Notes under the pieces: generated by a model
Seen by the model: the letters and a program-made list of their open reading frames with translations, nothing else
Databases searched by the model: none
Told to the model about the DNA's origin: nothing
DNA from: Streptacidiphilus anmyonensis
Lineage (GTDB): Bacteria; Actinomycetota; Actinomycetes; Streptomycetales; Streptomycetaceae
Assembly (NCBI RefSeq): GCF_000787855.1
Contig: NZ_BBPQ01000060.1
Span: 1 to 49,783 of the forward strand
Reading direction: 5' to 3'
Length of the DNA: 49,783 nucleotides
Translations under genes and position numbers: made by a program
Part shown: positions 24,782-33,670 of the stretch, one piece after another
Numbering within the stretch: position 1 is the first letter of the stretch
How the letters are laid out: each line of letters begins with the position of its first letter

Positions 24782-27646
24782 TCACGCGCTCGCAGGGAGG
24801 GTCGGCAGGCCGGGGTCGTAGCGCAGCAGGTGGTGGCGGCAGAGCCAGACCACGTCGCCCGTGGGCGTGATCCTGCGCGTGAGACCGCCGAAGCGCCGGT
24901 CCGGGTCCCGCTCCAGGAGGATGTGACGGTAGGTGCGGAACCCGCGCCGCGGCCCCTCGTTGGGGTCGTCGTAGGGGACCGCCCAGTCGACGGCGCTGTC
25001 CTCGCGCCCGTGGAGCAGCTCCCGGGTCGACGCGAGCAGTTCCTGGGCCGCCTTCAGGTCCACCTCCGAGACGGCGTCGGCGGTGAGGCGTCCCAGCACC
25101 GGGAGGCCGACCTCCAGGATCGGGAGGATCACCTTCAGGTAGGGCAGCGTCTCCTTCACCAGCGCCCTGGGCGCGTGCAGGTCGTAGGTGGCCTCCGGCC
25201 ACGGGTGCGGCGTGCCGGTCTCCTCGCACCACAGCGTCAGCAGGTAGCGGGCGGTCAGCGGGTTGAAGGAACGTCGGGGCGCCAGTGAGTACAGGGTGGG
25301 GCAATCCTTCATCTCGTTGGTCAGGAGGCGCCGCACAGCCAGCAGCTTGAGCCCGAGTTCGGAGCGGAGGCGGCCGAGCTCCGTGTGCAGCTCGTGCTGC
25401 GCCGCCATGATCTGGGTGGTGTCGTCCCGTGTCCGACTGACCAGGGACTCCACGCGCTCCAGCATCTGGTGCATCTCGGGTGTGCTCGACGGCTGCGGAT
25501 CGAATCCGGTGAGCAGGCTGATGATGTCGTGCGTCTCGGCGCAGGTGTGGCAGTCGATGGTTCCCCGGCCCCGCCGCTTGAAGGTCTCCAGGCTGTCGAG
25601 GGAGAAGCGACCCTCGCACGGCGTGGTCGTCGCCGATCGCGTGGGGCACGGGATGTGGAACTGTCGGGTCAGCCCGGGCCACCGGGTGTCGATGAGGTGC
25701 GCCACCGAGTCGCGCAGCAGGGCGAAGAGCATGTAAGGGGAGGGGCCGCGCACGGTCAGCCGCAGCTCGGTGTCGCTGGTCAGCTCGAAGAGAGCCGAGG
25801 ATCCGTACTCGTCGCTGCGCAAGAAGACGCCGCGGCGCCAGTGGCTCCCCGTCCAGTAGCGGTGGTTTCGGACCGTCAGCCAGGCCATGAGGCCGACCGG
25901 CGGCTCGGAGAAGGTGCAGATCAGGGTTGCCTCGTGCTCGCTGGCGGGCGGTCGCTGGCCGACGCGCCAGGGCAGTTCGGGGCGACGGAAGGGCACCAGC
26001 TGGGCGACCAGGGCGCGGTCTCCCTCCTCCAGCCGGTAGGAGAAGTCGAAGACCTCCATGAGCCGCAGGAAGTAGGGGTAGAGGAGTTCGGAGTACGCCT
26101 GGCGCTCCTGCGCCCCGCCCCAGATCTGGCCCAGCCGGTTGTAGGAGAGCACACCGTCGGCCTCGCGGGTGGGGGCGTCCTCAAGGACGTACCCGACGGC
26201 ACGCGTCAGCCACTCGGGTTGCAGCACGACGATGTCGCCGAGACCGGACTCACCACCGAAGTGGATGACGCGTCCGAGGTCGTGGAGCAGGGCGGCCAGG
26301 GTGATCGCCGCGGCGTCGCCGAGTTGCGAGTCGGCGCAGAGGTCGAGGTACTCCTTCCAGCTGATGAAGGGCCGGGTTGCTGCGAGGTCCTGCAGCCTGG
26401 TCCGCACGACCTGCCAGTCGCGGGCCACCAGCTCACCCATCTGCGGAAGCCGGGCGGCCTCCTGGGCGAGCGCGGCACGCAACTCCTCGATTCCGGTGCC
26501 GGTCCGGCTGTCGACGGCGAACTGACCCGCGATGATCCCCGGGTACTTCTGCTGCAGATGAGGCAGGTCCAGTTCGGGACTGCGCTGGTCGGCGTCGCAG
26601 TGCGTGGACACGATCAGGATCCTCACCTGGTCGCGCATGCGGAGCCTGACCCGGCGGATCCAATCCTCGACGGCGTTCTCCTCGCGGCCCTCACGTGGGC
26701 GCCACACGAGGATGTACAGGGAGCGAGAGCTGTAGAAGAACTGATGCCCGATCCGGTAGACCTCCTGGCCACCGAAGTCCCCCAGGTTCAGCCGCAGCGA
26801 GTCGTTCGGCGTCGGCGGCTGCGGGCCGGGCTGCGGCAGGTCCAGGCTGCTGACCTCGATCCCGTGCGTCGTGGGGCGCCCTTCCAGGAACTCGCCACCC
26901 TGGAGCGCGGTGATCAGGCACGACTTGCCGACGTTGCCTTCGCCGATGAGTATGACCTTGGCCTCGTACTGCGGTTCCCCGTCGGCCGCGATGCTGCGCA
27001 GGTATGTGAACAGCTCGGGGATGCCGCGCTCGGCGAGGACCTGGACGGTGTCGGGCAGCCGGGGACAGTGCAGTTCCAGGTCCAGCGAATCGGACAGCAG
27101 GCCGATCGACGGCGGCAGCACCTGCAACCGCTGGCTGCTGATGGCCAGCCGGCGCAGCGACGACAGCTTCCCGATCTCGTCCGGCAGCCGGATCAGCCCG
27201 GGGCTCTCGATGACCAGCTCCTGCAGCCCGCTGAAGGAGCGCAGTCCCGGCTCGAGGGACTCGATGCCGACGGCCTGCAGGTGCAGCGCCCGCACCCCGA
27301 CCGACGCCCTCGCCGCAGGCAGTTCCTTAAGGTCCGCCCCGCGCAGCACCAGGGTGCCGACCGACTGGGGCAGGTTCTCGAGCGAAGCGAGCGGCCGCGC
27401 CTTCGAACGCACGTCGATCTCGAGCCGCTCCAGGCCGGTCAGGGCCGAGAGCCAGCGCGGCAGCCGCTCGAAGGGGTAGTCCGCCAGGCGCAGCTCGCGC
27501 ACCGTCTCATGCCGTCGATGGTTGGTGATTCCCACGAGCTCCCTGGGTATCGGCCCGTCGGCACTCGACCAGGAGGCCAGCGTCACCCGCCGTCCGGCCG
27601 CCTGCTGGCTCACCGCGGCGCTCGGCCCGATCATTCCTGACGTCAC
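24782..27646 (-). CDS. Roco family protein: LRR, Roc GTPase and COR domains
   Basis: A 954-residue protein. Leucine-rich repeats (about 48-205) include LRLADYPFERLPRWLSALTG and LPDEIGKLSSLRRLAISSQR. The Roc GTPase has the P-loop GEGNVGKS (235-242), G3 DFGGQE (290-295) and G4 THCDAD (348-353), replacing the usual NKxD. The COR domain follows, with ALLHDLGRVIHFGGESGLGD and LQPEWLTRAVGYVLED. Near residue 705 is an IDCHTCAETHD cysteine motif, then a helical, probably coiled-coil C-terminal part of about 230 residues with no recognised effector. Roco proteins are GTP-dependent dimeric switches, and their bacterial roles are largely unknown. The GTG at 27646 has GGGGGCAGAC upstream; ATG 27634 is the alternative. 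It appears monocistronic. Confidence 0.93.
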   Translation of the reverse strand: MTSGMIGPSAAVSQQAAGRRVTLASWSSADGPIPRELVGITNHRRHETVRELRLADYPFERLPRWLSALTGLERLEIDVRSKARPLASLENLPQSVGTLVLRGADLKELPAARASVGVRALHLQAVGIESLEPGLRSFSGLQELVIESPGLIRLPDEIGKLSSLRRLAISSQRLQVLPPSIGLLSDSLDLELHCPRLPDTVQVLAERGIPELFTYLRSIAADGEPQYEAKVILIGEGNVGKSCLITALQGGEFLEGRPTTHGIEVSSLDLPQPGPQPPTPNDSLRLNLGDFGGQEVYRIGHQFFYSSRSLYILVWRPREGREENAVEDWIRRVRLRMRDQVRILIVSTHCDADQRSPELDLPHLQQKYPGIIAGQFAVDSRTGTGIEELRAALAQEAARLPQMGELVARDWQVVRTRLQDLAATRPFISWKEYLDLCADSQLGDAAAITLAALLHDLGRVIHFGGESGLGDIVVLQPEWLTRAVGYVLEDAPTREADGVLSYNRLGQIWGGAQERQAYSELLYPYFLRLMEVFDFSYRLEEGDRALVAQLVPFRRPELPWRVGQRPPASEHEATLICTFSEPPVGLMAWLTVRNHRYWTGSHWRRGVFLRSDEYGSSALFELTSDTELRLTVRGPSPYMLFALLRDSVAHLIDTRWPGLTRQFHIPCPTRSATTTPCEGRFSLDSLETFKRRGRGTIDCHTCAETHDIISLLTGFDPQPSSTPEMHQMLERVESLVSRTRDDTTQIMAAQHELHTELGRLRSELGLKLLAVRRLLTNEMKDCPTLYSLAPRRSFNPLTARYLLTLWCEETGTPHPWPEATYDLHAPRALVKETLPYLKVILPILEVGLPVLGRLTADAVSEVDLKAAQELLASTRELLHGREDSAVDWAVPYDDPNEGPRRGFRTYRHILLERDPDRRFGGLTRRITPTGDVVWLCRHHLLRYDPGLPTLPASA

Positions 27647-27940
27647 GTCTGCCCCCGTAATCCCGCTTCTTCGACCAGCGCGAAGGACCGCGGGCCAGCC
27701 TACTGTGGATCAAGCCGACAGCGAAGTCGAACACCCCAGTACTCCAAGCGAGTTGGGAACGTGATAGCTTCCGGCGCTGGCGGTGACGGAGCGCGGGACG
27801 CGTGGCGGGACACCGCCGCCAGCCCCCGCCGCGGAGCCGATCGGGGCGCACCTGGGAGCCCGGCGTCTCCGGGCACAGGGGTCGAACGCGCAGGGCAATG
27901 TCGATGAGGGCGGCGGGTGCGGGGCGGCGTGGCCCTCGGG
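27647..27940. other. Spacer between Roco and alcohol dehydrogenase genes
   Basis: It should hold the Roco promoter (minus strand). A GCTGGCGG/CCGCCAGC-type hairpin near 27776-27827 may terminate the dehydrogenase gene. No gene is seen. Confidence 0.4.
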
Positions 27941-28957
27941 TCAGGGCGTGAGCAGGGCCTTGATGGCGCGGCGCTCGTCCATGGCCCGGTAGCCCTCGGC
28001 GACCTGGTCCAGCGGAAGGGTGAGGTCGAAGACCTTGCCCGGCGTGATCCTTCCGGTCAGGACCATGTCGATCAGCTCGGGCAGGTAGCGGCGCACGGGG
28101 GCGTTGCCGCCGCGCAGGCCGACCTGGGAGTAGAAGATCTCCAGGCCGTCGATCGTGACCCCGTGCGGGATGCCGACGAAGCCGACGGTGCCGCCGGGGC
28201 GAGCGGAGTCCAGCGCCTGCTGCATGGCCTGGGCGGTGCCGACGCACTCCAGCACGCTGTCGGCGCCGATCCCGCCGGTCAGGTCCTTGATCCGGGCGAC
28301 GCCCTCCTCGCCGCGTTCGGTGACGATGTCCGTGGCTCCGAACTCCGTCGCGAGCTTCTGGCGCGGCGCGTGACGGCTCATCACGATGATCCGCTCCGCG
28401 CCCATCTCCTTGGCGGCGATCACCCCGCACAGCCCGACCGCGCCGTCGCCGACCACGACGGCGGTGGCACCGGGCTTGACCTCGGCGGCCAGGGCGGCCC
28501 ACCAGCCGGTACCCATCACGTCCGAGACCGCCAGCAGGCCGGGGACGTCCTGCTCGTCGGGGTGGTCCTCGGTGGCGACCAGGGTGCCGTGGGCGTTGGG
28601 GATGCGCACGTAGTCGGCCTGGCAGGTGCTCATGAACTCGCGGTTCAGGCAGGACGACTGGTAGCCGTTGCGGCAGTTGGCGCAGGTGTTGTCCGAGGTC
28701 GCGAACGAACCGACGACGAACTGGCCCGGCCTGACGTTCGTGACCTCGGAGCCGACCTCCTCGACCACGCCGACGTACTCGTGCCCCATCGGGCGCGGGT
28801 CGCCGATCGGCTCCACACCGCGGTACGCCCACAGGTCGGAGCCGCACACGCAGGCGGCCACGGTGCGGATGATCGCGTCGGTGGGCTGAAGGATCCGCGG
28901 GTCCTCCCGGGTTTCGAGCCGGACGTCGCCGGGGGCGTGGATCACTGCTCCGCGCAT
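27941..28957 (-). CDS. Zinc-dependent alcohol dehydrogenase family protein
   Basis: A 338-residue medium-chain dehydrogenase. The catalytic zinc ligands are in CVCGSDLW and GHEYVGVVEEVG, and the structural zinc loop is NTCANCRNGYQSSCLN, though with spacing adapted to the glutathione/formaldehyde-dehydrogenase-like branch. The Rossmann motif is AVVVGDGAVGLCGVIAAKE. Length is typical. AAAGGA precedes the ATG at 28957. It is probably NAD(P)-dependent, with an unknown alcohol substrate. A run of GCGTTGCG-like direct repeats lies just upstream (28974-28992). Confidence 0.93.
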   Translation of the reverse strand: MRGAVIHAPGDVRLETREDPRILQPTDAIIRTVAACVCGSDLWAYRGVEPIGDPRPMGHEYVGVVEEVGSEVTNVRPGQFVVGSFATSDNTCANCRNGYQSSCLNREFMSTCQADYVRIPNAHGTLVATEDHPDEQDVPGLLAVSDVMGTGWWAALAAEVKPGATAVVVGDGAVGLCGVIAAKEMGAERIIVMSRHAPRQKLATEFGATDIVTERGEEGVARIKDLTGGIGADSVLECVGTAQAMQQALDSARPGGTVGFVGIPHGVTIDGLEIFYSQVGLRGGNAPVRRYLPELIDMVLTGRITPGKVFDLTLPLDQVAEGYRAMDERRAIKALLTP

Positions 28958-29326
28958 GAGGGCTTCCTTTGCGTTGCGTAGCGTTGCGCTGCGGGGCCCA
29001 CGGTGCCGGCCGGCCGGCGAGCGCCGCGTCCTGGGGCGGGCTCCCCACGGATCCATTCACGAGCCGCGGGCAGCGTCGTGTCGTCCAGGTAACCCGCTCC
29101 CTGCGCGCGCTGCGAGGCACCACGAAGGGCTGTGCGCGCAGTACACCCCTACAGACGCATGCCGTCCGCAATGGAGGGGAAGCCGCGGTCGAAGGCGTGG
29201 GGCGACCGTCGTCCAATGGATCCCGCCCGGGACGGGTACGCGGGGCGCTCCGGCCCGCGTCCGGCGGCTTCGGTGAGCACCGCTCAGAACCAGTGTGGAC
29301 GCCGACGGCTCTGCGCGGCCGCGCGA
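28958..29326. other. Spacer without a supported gene
   Basis: About 370 bases between two minus-strand genes. It contains the GCGTTGCG direct repeat near 28974-28992. No gene or clear operator was found. Confidence 0.4.
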
Positions 29327-29818
29327 TCAGCCCTCGAACACGGCGAACGTGGAACCGTGAACGCTGCGGTCGGGCGGCTGCTCCGCGTCGGCCCAGAACG
29401 GGTGGTCAGGGTGGGGCACGCGGCCGTTCTCATCGTCCTCGTCGTTCTCGAACGCCTTCCACTCCTCGGTGCCTGAGGTCACCACGAACTGGTTGCCCTC
29501 AGGATCCGCCATGGTGACTTCTCCGAACCCGAAGCCCCGATGGCGCTTGCCGACGACGGTCGCCCCCAACGCGGTCAGACGTTCTACCTCCCCGAGCAGC
29601 GTCCCCCGTGGAGGGCAGAACGCGAGCCCGGTGGCCTGCGGTACGGCGTCCCGGTCCTCGAACAGGAGAACGCCGGGTGTTTCCGGCCCCTCCCCCAGCG
29701 CCACCAGTGCTCCGTCCCCCGCACCGACCGCGGGCCGCCCGACCGCCTCGGACCAGAACCTCGCCGACGCGCGCACGTCCCGGACACGAACGGTCGCGTA
29801 CAAGAATGACAGGGGCAT
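29327..29818 (-). CDS. VOC family protein (glyoxalase/bleomycin-resistance-like)
   Basis: A 163-residue protein with two beta-alpha-beta modules. It opens with LYATVRVRDVRASARFWSEAV and closes the second module with GFGFGEVTMADPEGNQFVVTSG, where the glutamate of glyoxalase-type metal sites would lie. An acidic tail of about 40 residues (ENDEDDENGRV, then PHPDHPFWADAEQPPD) is not part of the fold. Function cannot be assigned beyond the family. The start at 29818 has AGGGG nearby. Confidence 0.88.
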   Translation of the reverse strand: MPLSFLYATVRVRDVRASARFWSEAVGRPAVGAGDGALVALGEGPETPGVLLFEDRDAVPQATGLAFCPPRGTLLGEVERLTALGATVVGKRHRGFGFGEVTMADPEGNQFVVTSGTEEWKAFENDEDDENGRVPHPDHPFWADAEQPPDRSVHGSTFAVFEG

Positions 29819-30076
29819 GCATGCACACTACGCCCGCCCCGCCACCCGATCAGGCACGGCTACGCGCCCATGAGGCCCCACGCCGCCGACTCGACCACCT
29901 CTGAGTGGTTGTTGATCTGGACCCGGTGCCCTCGAGGATCGCGGCGTTGCGGTACACCCTTTGAGCTGCCAAGAGGCCGTGCTTTCATGCGCGGCCGCCG
30001 GTGCACTCACCCGATCGGGACTCCCGTTCGACCGACACTCCTCAAGATCGGAACGACCGGCAGCATGGCCGCCGGG

Positions 30077-30586
30077 TCAGTTCACGCCGTGACCGAGGAC
30101 GGTGGCGAGCCCCGAGAAGTCGTAGGCGGTGACGCCCTGATGGTCGACGGCGAGCGCGAGGCGGCGCTGGTTCGCCTCATCCAGGGCAGGGAGGTCGCGC
30201 AGGTCGAACCAGCCCACCTCGGTTGACTCGTCGTCGTTGACCCGGGCTTCGCCGCCGACCGCGCGGCAGCGGAAGGTGAGTTCCAGGTACTGGGTCTCGT
30301 CACCGTTGGCATAGACGACAGGCCCGGACACCGTCACGGATGTCAACGCCTCCGGCTGGACAATGACCCCGGTCTCCTCGAAGCACTCGCGGACCACGGC
30401 GTCGGCCGGCTGCTCGCCCGGGTCGATGATGCCGCCGATCAGGCTCCACAGGCCGTTGTCCGCCCGGCGTCCCAACAACACCCGGCCACCGTCAGCGTCC
30501 AGAACCACGGCGATCGCGCAGCTGAGCCAGAGGGGACGTGTGCCGACGAGCGCACGCAACTCGGAGACGAACTGGGGAGTAGCCAT
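30077..30586 (-). CDS. Nudix hydrolase
   Basis: A 169-residue protein with a complete Nudix box from Gly52 to Val74 (GGIIDPGEQPADAVVRECFE, then ETG), including the metal-binding REx2EE segment. The N-terminal strand LSCAIAVVLDADGGRVLLGRR is typical of the ADP-ribose/MutT-like branch. It hydrolyses a nucleoside diphosphate linked to another group in a Mg2+-dependent way. It is not obviously in an operon with the VOC gene 258 bases downstream. Confidence 0.93.
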   Translation of the reverse strand: MATPQFVSELRALVGTRPLWLSCAIAVVLDADGGRVLLGRRADNGLWSLIGGIIDPGEQPADAVVRECFEETGVIVQPEALTSVTVSGPVVYANGDETQYLELTFRCRAVGGEARVNDDESTEVGWFDLRDLPALDEANQRRLALAVDHQGVTAYDFSGLATVLGHGVN

Positions 30587-30722
30587 GGCGGAATCCTAGA
30601 CCGCGGACCTCAGCGGCCTTCTGGCCAGCTCCGCCGCTGCTCCCACGCGCGGCTCTCGCATCTGCGGTTCTTACCGGGAGGGGCGGGTAGCCTGTGCCGT
30701 TCGATCAAGGACCGAAGGGGGA

Positions 30723-31361
30723 GTGCTCGTGTTGGACACCGGGCTGTTTCTGGGGTGGATCAGGGGGCTGGCGAAGGCCCGACGGGACACCGGGCCGGTC
30801 GAGCACCCGTGGGGCCTGCGGGTGGAGACCCCGCGTTCGCGGGAGAAGGCGCGGCACGTGCTGCTCGACCCGCGTGAGGACGTGGTGCGGGCCGCCGCCG
30901 AGGCGGCACAGCAGGTGCCGTACACCTGGATCAAGGCGTTCGTGGACCCGCAGCTCGCGCTGGAGTGGGCCGGGCCGGGCTGGCAGCTCGGCGGGCCGGA
31001 GATGATGATGACCGCTCCGCTGCGCCCGGCCGAGGTGCGGGTGGCGGACGGGTACGAGGTGAGCACCGAGGTGGTGAACGAAGTCATCCACGTGCGGGTG
31101 CGAACCGGTTCGGGGGAGCTGGCGGCCGACGGGTACACCGCCGTGGTGGGCACGGTCGCCGTGGTCGACCGGGTGGCCACCGACGAGGCGCACCAGCGTC
31201 GGGGGCTGGGCTCGGTGGTGATGCGCACGCTCGGCAACGCCGCGCTGGAGCAGGGCGCGGAGTTCGCCGTGCTCGGGGCGACGGTCGAGGGCCAGGCACT
31301 GTACGAGTCGCTGGGCTGGACAGCGCACGCCGACCTGACCGGGCTGGTCTACAGGGGCTGA
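30723..31361 (+). CDS. GNAT family N-acetyltransferase
   Basis: A 212-residue protein with acetyl-CoA motif A in VAVVDRVATDEAHQRRGLGS (Q-R-R-G-L-G pyrophosphate loop) and motif B in FAVLGATVEGQALYESLGW. The N-terminal half is less conserved, with a hydrophobic start. GTG starts at 30723 and 30729 both lie behind GAAGGGGGA. Substrate unknown. Its last 13 bases overlap the 3' end of the converging MFS gene frame. Confidence 0.9.
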   Translation: MLVLDTGLFLGWIRGLAKARRDTGPVEHPWGLRVETPRSREKARHVLLDPREDVVRAAAEAAQQVPYTWIKAFVDPQLALEWAGPGWQLGGPEMMMTAPLRPAEVRVADGYEVSTEVVNEVIHVRVRTGSGELAADGYTAVVGTVAVVDRVATDEAHQRRGLGSVVMRTLGNAALEQGAEFAVLGATVEGQALYESLGWTAHADLTGLVYRG

Positions 31362-32857
31362 CTTGTCGTTTGTCCTCGGCGGGCTTGGTGTTCCTTGATC
31401 GTCTCGGCGCGTTTGACTGTGTAGAGACGGGACTCCTGCCCTCCGGCTCCGACCCCGTCATCACTGCCTGTGCGCACGAGCACGTGTGACGACGTGTGGC
31501 CGCGCCTTGGGACGGAAGCGCGGCCAGGGCCTTGAATCCGGCCGGAGCTGATGCCCCGCCTCGGATGGTCCGCTCGCAACGGATTGGGGAACACGCGGGC
31601 AGCGAGCGGCGCGCTCGTGGAGAGCGCGCCGTCGTGAGCGGGCCTGGCGGCGGGCGCCGATCGGTGAGTCCGTGGAAGCGGCCCCGGTGCGCGCCCACGG
31701 ATCAGGTACGCGGCTGACGCCGCCAAGAGTGCCACCACGAGGAGGAGGACGAGCCGGTAGTCCACCGTCGACACCAGTGCGGAGCCGAGGCCGATGGCGA
31801 TGGTCTGCGGGACCGCGATCATCGTGCGGAGCGCCGCGTCCGCTCGGCCGATCAGGGCAGCCGGGGTTCGTTGCTGGAGCGCTGTCGAGACGCCCGCCGT
31901 GATCCACGGCAGCCCCGCACCGATCAGCACGGTCCCGGCCAGCGTGACGAAGGCAGGGGATGCGGCCGACAGCAGGAACCCGGCGGCCGCGCAGACGATG
32001 CCGGCCGCCGTCAGACGCTGCGCGTCCAGGCGGCGGAGCAGGACGGCGCTGCAAGCGCCCGCGACCAGGGCGCCGCCGCCCTGGAGGGAGACGACGACGC
32101 CCAGGAACGAGTCGGGGCGGTGCAGTCCGCGCCGGACCACCTCGAACGCGGTGGACTCGGACAGGCCGAAGGCCGTCAGTGTCAGCGTGCCCGCAAGGGC
32201 GAGCGGTCGCAGGGCTGCGGTCCGGCGAATGTGCAACGCGCCCGCCGCAGCGCCGGCGAGCCATGGCCGAGGTCCTGGCGTCAGCGGGGCGGGTGCTGCT
32301 CGTAGGACCGGCAGTGTGGCTGCCAACGCCACCATGAACGAGGCTGCGTCGCCGATCACCACGGGGTCGGGGCCGACGCGGGCGAGGAGTCCGGCGCCCA
32401 GCAGCGGTGTGACGAGTCGGCCGCCCCATCTCCCGGTCTGAAGGGCGATGTTCGCCTCGCCCAGCAGTCCCGCCGGTACCACCGCTTGGAGCAGCGACGT
32501 CTGTGTCGACGCCAGGGTCCCGGTCGTCAGTCCGGAGCCGAACATCACCACGTACATCAGCCACAACTGCCCGGCGCCGTGCACGAACACCAGCAGGAGG
32601 ACGAGCCCGGCGGCGGCAGCGTTCGCTGCCGCCAGGAGTGCACGTCGCGGGAGGCGGTCGGCCAGGGCTCCGCCGACCGGGCTGCCGACGGATCCCAGGC
32701 CGAGCATGAAGAACGACAGGCCCGCGGCCGAGGAGCTCCCCGTGAGCATCCGCGCCCAGATCGCTACGGTCAGCCACAGGACCGAGTCGCTGAGCATCGA
32801 CACCGTCTGCCCCAGGAGGAACAGGCGTATGCCGCGGTGTGCCATCAGGACTCGCAT
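31349..32857 (-). CDS. MFS transporter with atypical C-terminal extension
   Basis: A 502-residue protein. Twelve membrane segments are visible up to about residue 395, starting with LFLLGQTVSMLSDSVLWLTV and including the MFS loop motif GALADRLPRRALL between TM2 and TM3. It resembles MFS_3 drug exporters (proton-driven efflux). The start at 32857 has GGAG 9 bases upstream. After TM12 (LLAASAAYLIRGRAPG) about 105 residues of Arg/Pro/Ala-rich sequence continue to 31349, which is unusual and may reflect loss of the original stop. Confidence 0.9.
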   Translation of the reverse strand: MRVLMAHRGIRLFLLGQTVSMLSDSVLWLTVAIWARMLTGSSSAAGLSFFMLGLGSVGSPVGGALADRLPRRALLAAANAAAAGLVLLLVFVHGAGQLWLMYVVMFGSGLTTGTLASTQTSLLQAVVPAGLLGEANIALQTGRWGGRLVTPLLGAGLLARVGPDPVVIGDAASFMVALAATLPVLRAAPAPLTPGPRPWLAGAAAGALHIRRTAALRPLALAGTLTLTAFGLSESTAFEVVRRGLHRPDSFLGVVVSLQGGGALVAGACSAVLLRRLDAQRLTAAGIVCAAAGFLLSAASPAFVTLAGTVLIGAGLPWITAGVSTALQQRTPAALIGRADAALRTMIAVPQTIAIGLGSALVSTVDYRLVLLLVVALLAASAAYLIRGRAPGPLPRTHRSAPAARPAHDGALSTSAPLAARVFPNPLRADHPRRGISSGRIQGPGRASVPRRGHTSSHVLVRTGSDDGVGAGGQESRLYTVKRAETIKEHQARRGQTTSQPL

Positions 32858-32979
32858 TGACGATGTCTCCGCACTCCGGGGCACGATCGGACGTCGAGGG
32901 TGCGCGTCGTCGCGCATGGTGGCGGATGCCCCGCGACCTCCAGTCCGACCGAGCCACGGCCTTGGGGGCGCGGTCCTTG

Positions 32980-33264
32980 CTACGCCCCGAACTTGTGGAC
33001 GAGCCGGCCCGATTGCCAGCGGTTGCCGCAGGACTCCCAACGTCTGTTCCTGTTCAGGTACTTGCCGTCGCCGCCGCAGACGCACCTGCGCGGGTGCCTG
33101 GCGCGGGCCTCGGCGCGAGCGCGGATGATGAGCACGGCCACGGTGGCCAGGGCTGCGGCCCCGAGCCAACCGGCGGAGCTGTCCGGCAGGTTCCCGTCGG
33201 CGGTGTTCGATGCGGCGGGCCGCTGCGGCCCGCCGAACGGTTTGTCGTCTGCGTAGTCACCCAT
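32980..33264 (-). CDS. Small single-TM protein with cysteine/glycine C-terminal motif
   Basis: A 94-residue protein. A polar N-terminus is followed by one membrane helix (GWLGAAALATVAVLIIRARA). A C-terminal basic domain contains RCVCGGDGKYLNRNRRWESC, which looks like a degenerate CxxCxGxG-type zinc finger with one cysteine pair changed. The family is not recognised. The ribosome site GAGGGAAAG precedes the ATG. It lies 62 bases downstream of the small gene at 33327-33500 and is likely co-transcribed with it. Confidence 0.7.
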   Translation of the reverse strand: MGDYADDKPFGGPQRPAASNTADGNLPDSSAGWLGAAALATVAVLIIRARAEARARHPRRCVCGGDGKYLNRNRRWESCGNRWQSGRLVHKFGA

Positions 33265-33326
33265 CGCTTTCCCTCATCCCTGGGCCTTGTGTCGCTCGTG
33301 CTGGGTGTCGATATCGATCGGGCGCG

Positions 33327-33500
33327 TCAACTGCCGGACTGCTGGGCGCTCCACTCCGCCCACAGCTCCCTGTCCCGCTGTTCCTGCTCGCGACGCCGCT
33401 GCTCGTACGCCTCGTTGCGGCGCAGGTCCGCCTTGCGGTAGACATCGCCGGCCTCTCCCCGTCGGCGGTCGTATTCGCTGTAGTAGTCGCTGTCGCCCAC
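33327..33500 (-). CDS. 57-residue charged helical protein
   Basis: A small gene from the GTG at 33500 to a TGA at 33327. A perfect AGGAGG lies 5 bases upstream. The product starts MGDSDYYSEYDRRRGEAG and is rich in Arg, Glu and Gln after that (RREQEQRDRELWAEWSAQQ), predicting a single amphipathic helix. It has no signal or membrane segment, and I recognise no family. Codon use has strong third-position G/C. It is probably in one operon with the TM/Cys protein downstream. Confidence 0.75.
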   Translation of the reverse strand: MGDSDYYSEYDRRRGEAGDVYRKADLRRNEAYEQRRREQEQRDRELWAEWSAQQSGS

Positions 33501-33670
33501 ACCAGCCTCCTAGCTGCGCGTGATCGTGATCGCCCCCCGCGAGCGGGGTCGTTGCTCGAAGGATGCCTTCGCTTCGGGACCGGATCGACGCGCGCGCCTA
33601 CGGCAATCCGGGGACGCGACTACGGCAATGCCCCGGGCCGGATACGCAGGCCGTGTTCGCGCGCAGCGGA

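Noticed and set aside
25385..27640. A 751-codon open frame opposite the Roco gene
   Set aside because: Antisense shadow from GC bias; its content is low-complexity and the Roco domains are clear.
28974..28992. GCGTTGCG direct repeats as a CRISPR or origin element
   Set aside because: Only two or three short copies without spacers or AT-rich boxes.
33257..33502. An 81-codon minus-strand frame
   Set aside because: It overlaps the better-supported 57-codon gene in another frame, which has the AGGAGG site.
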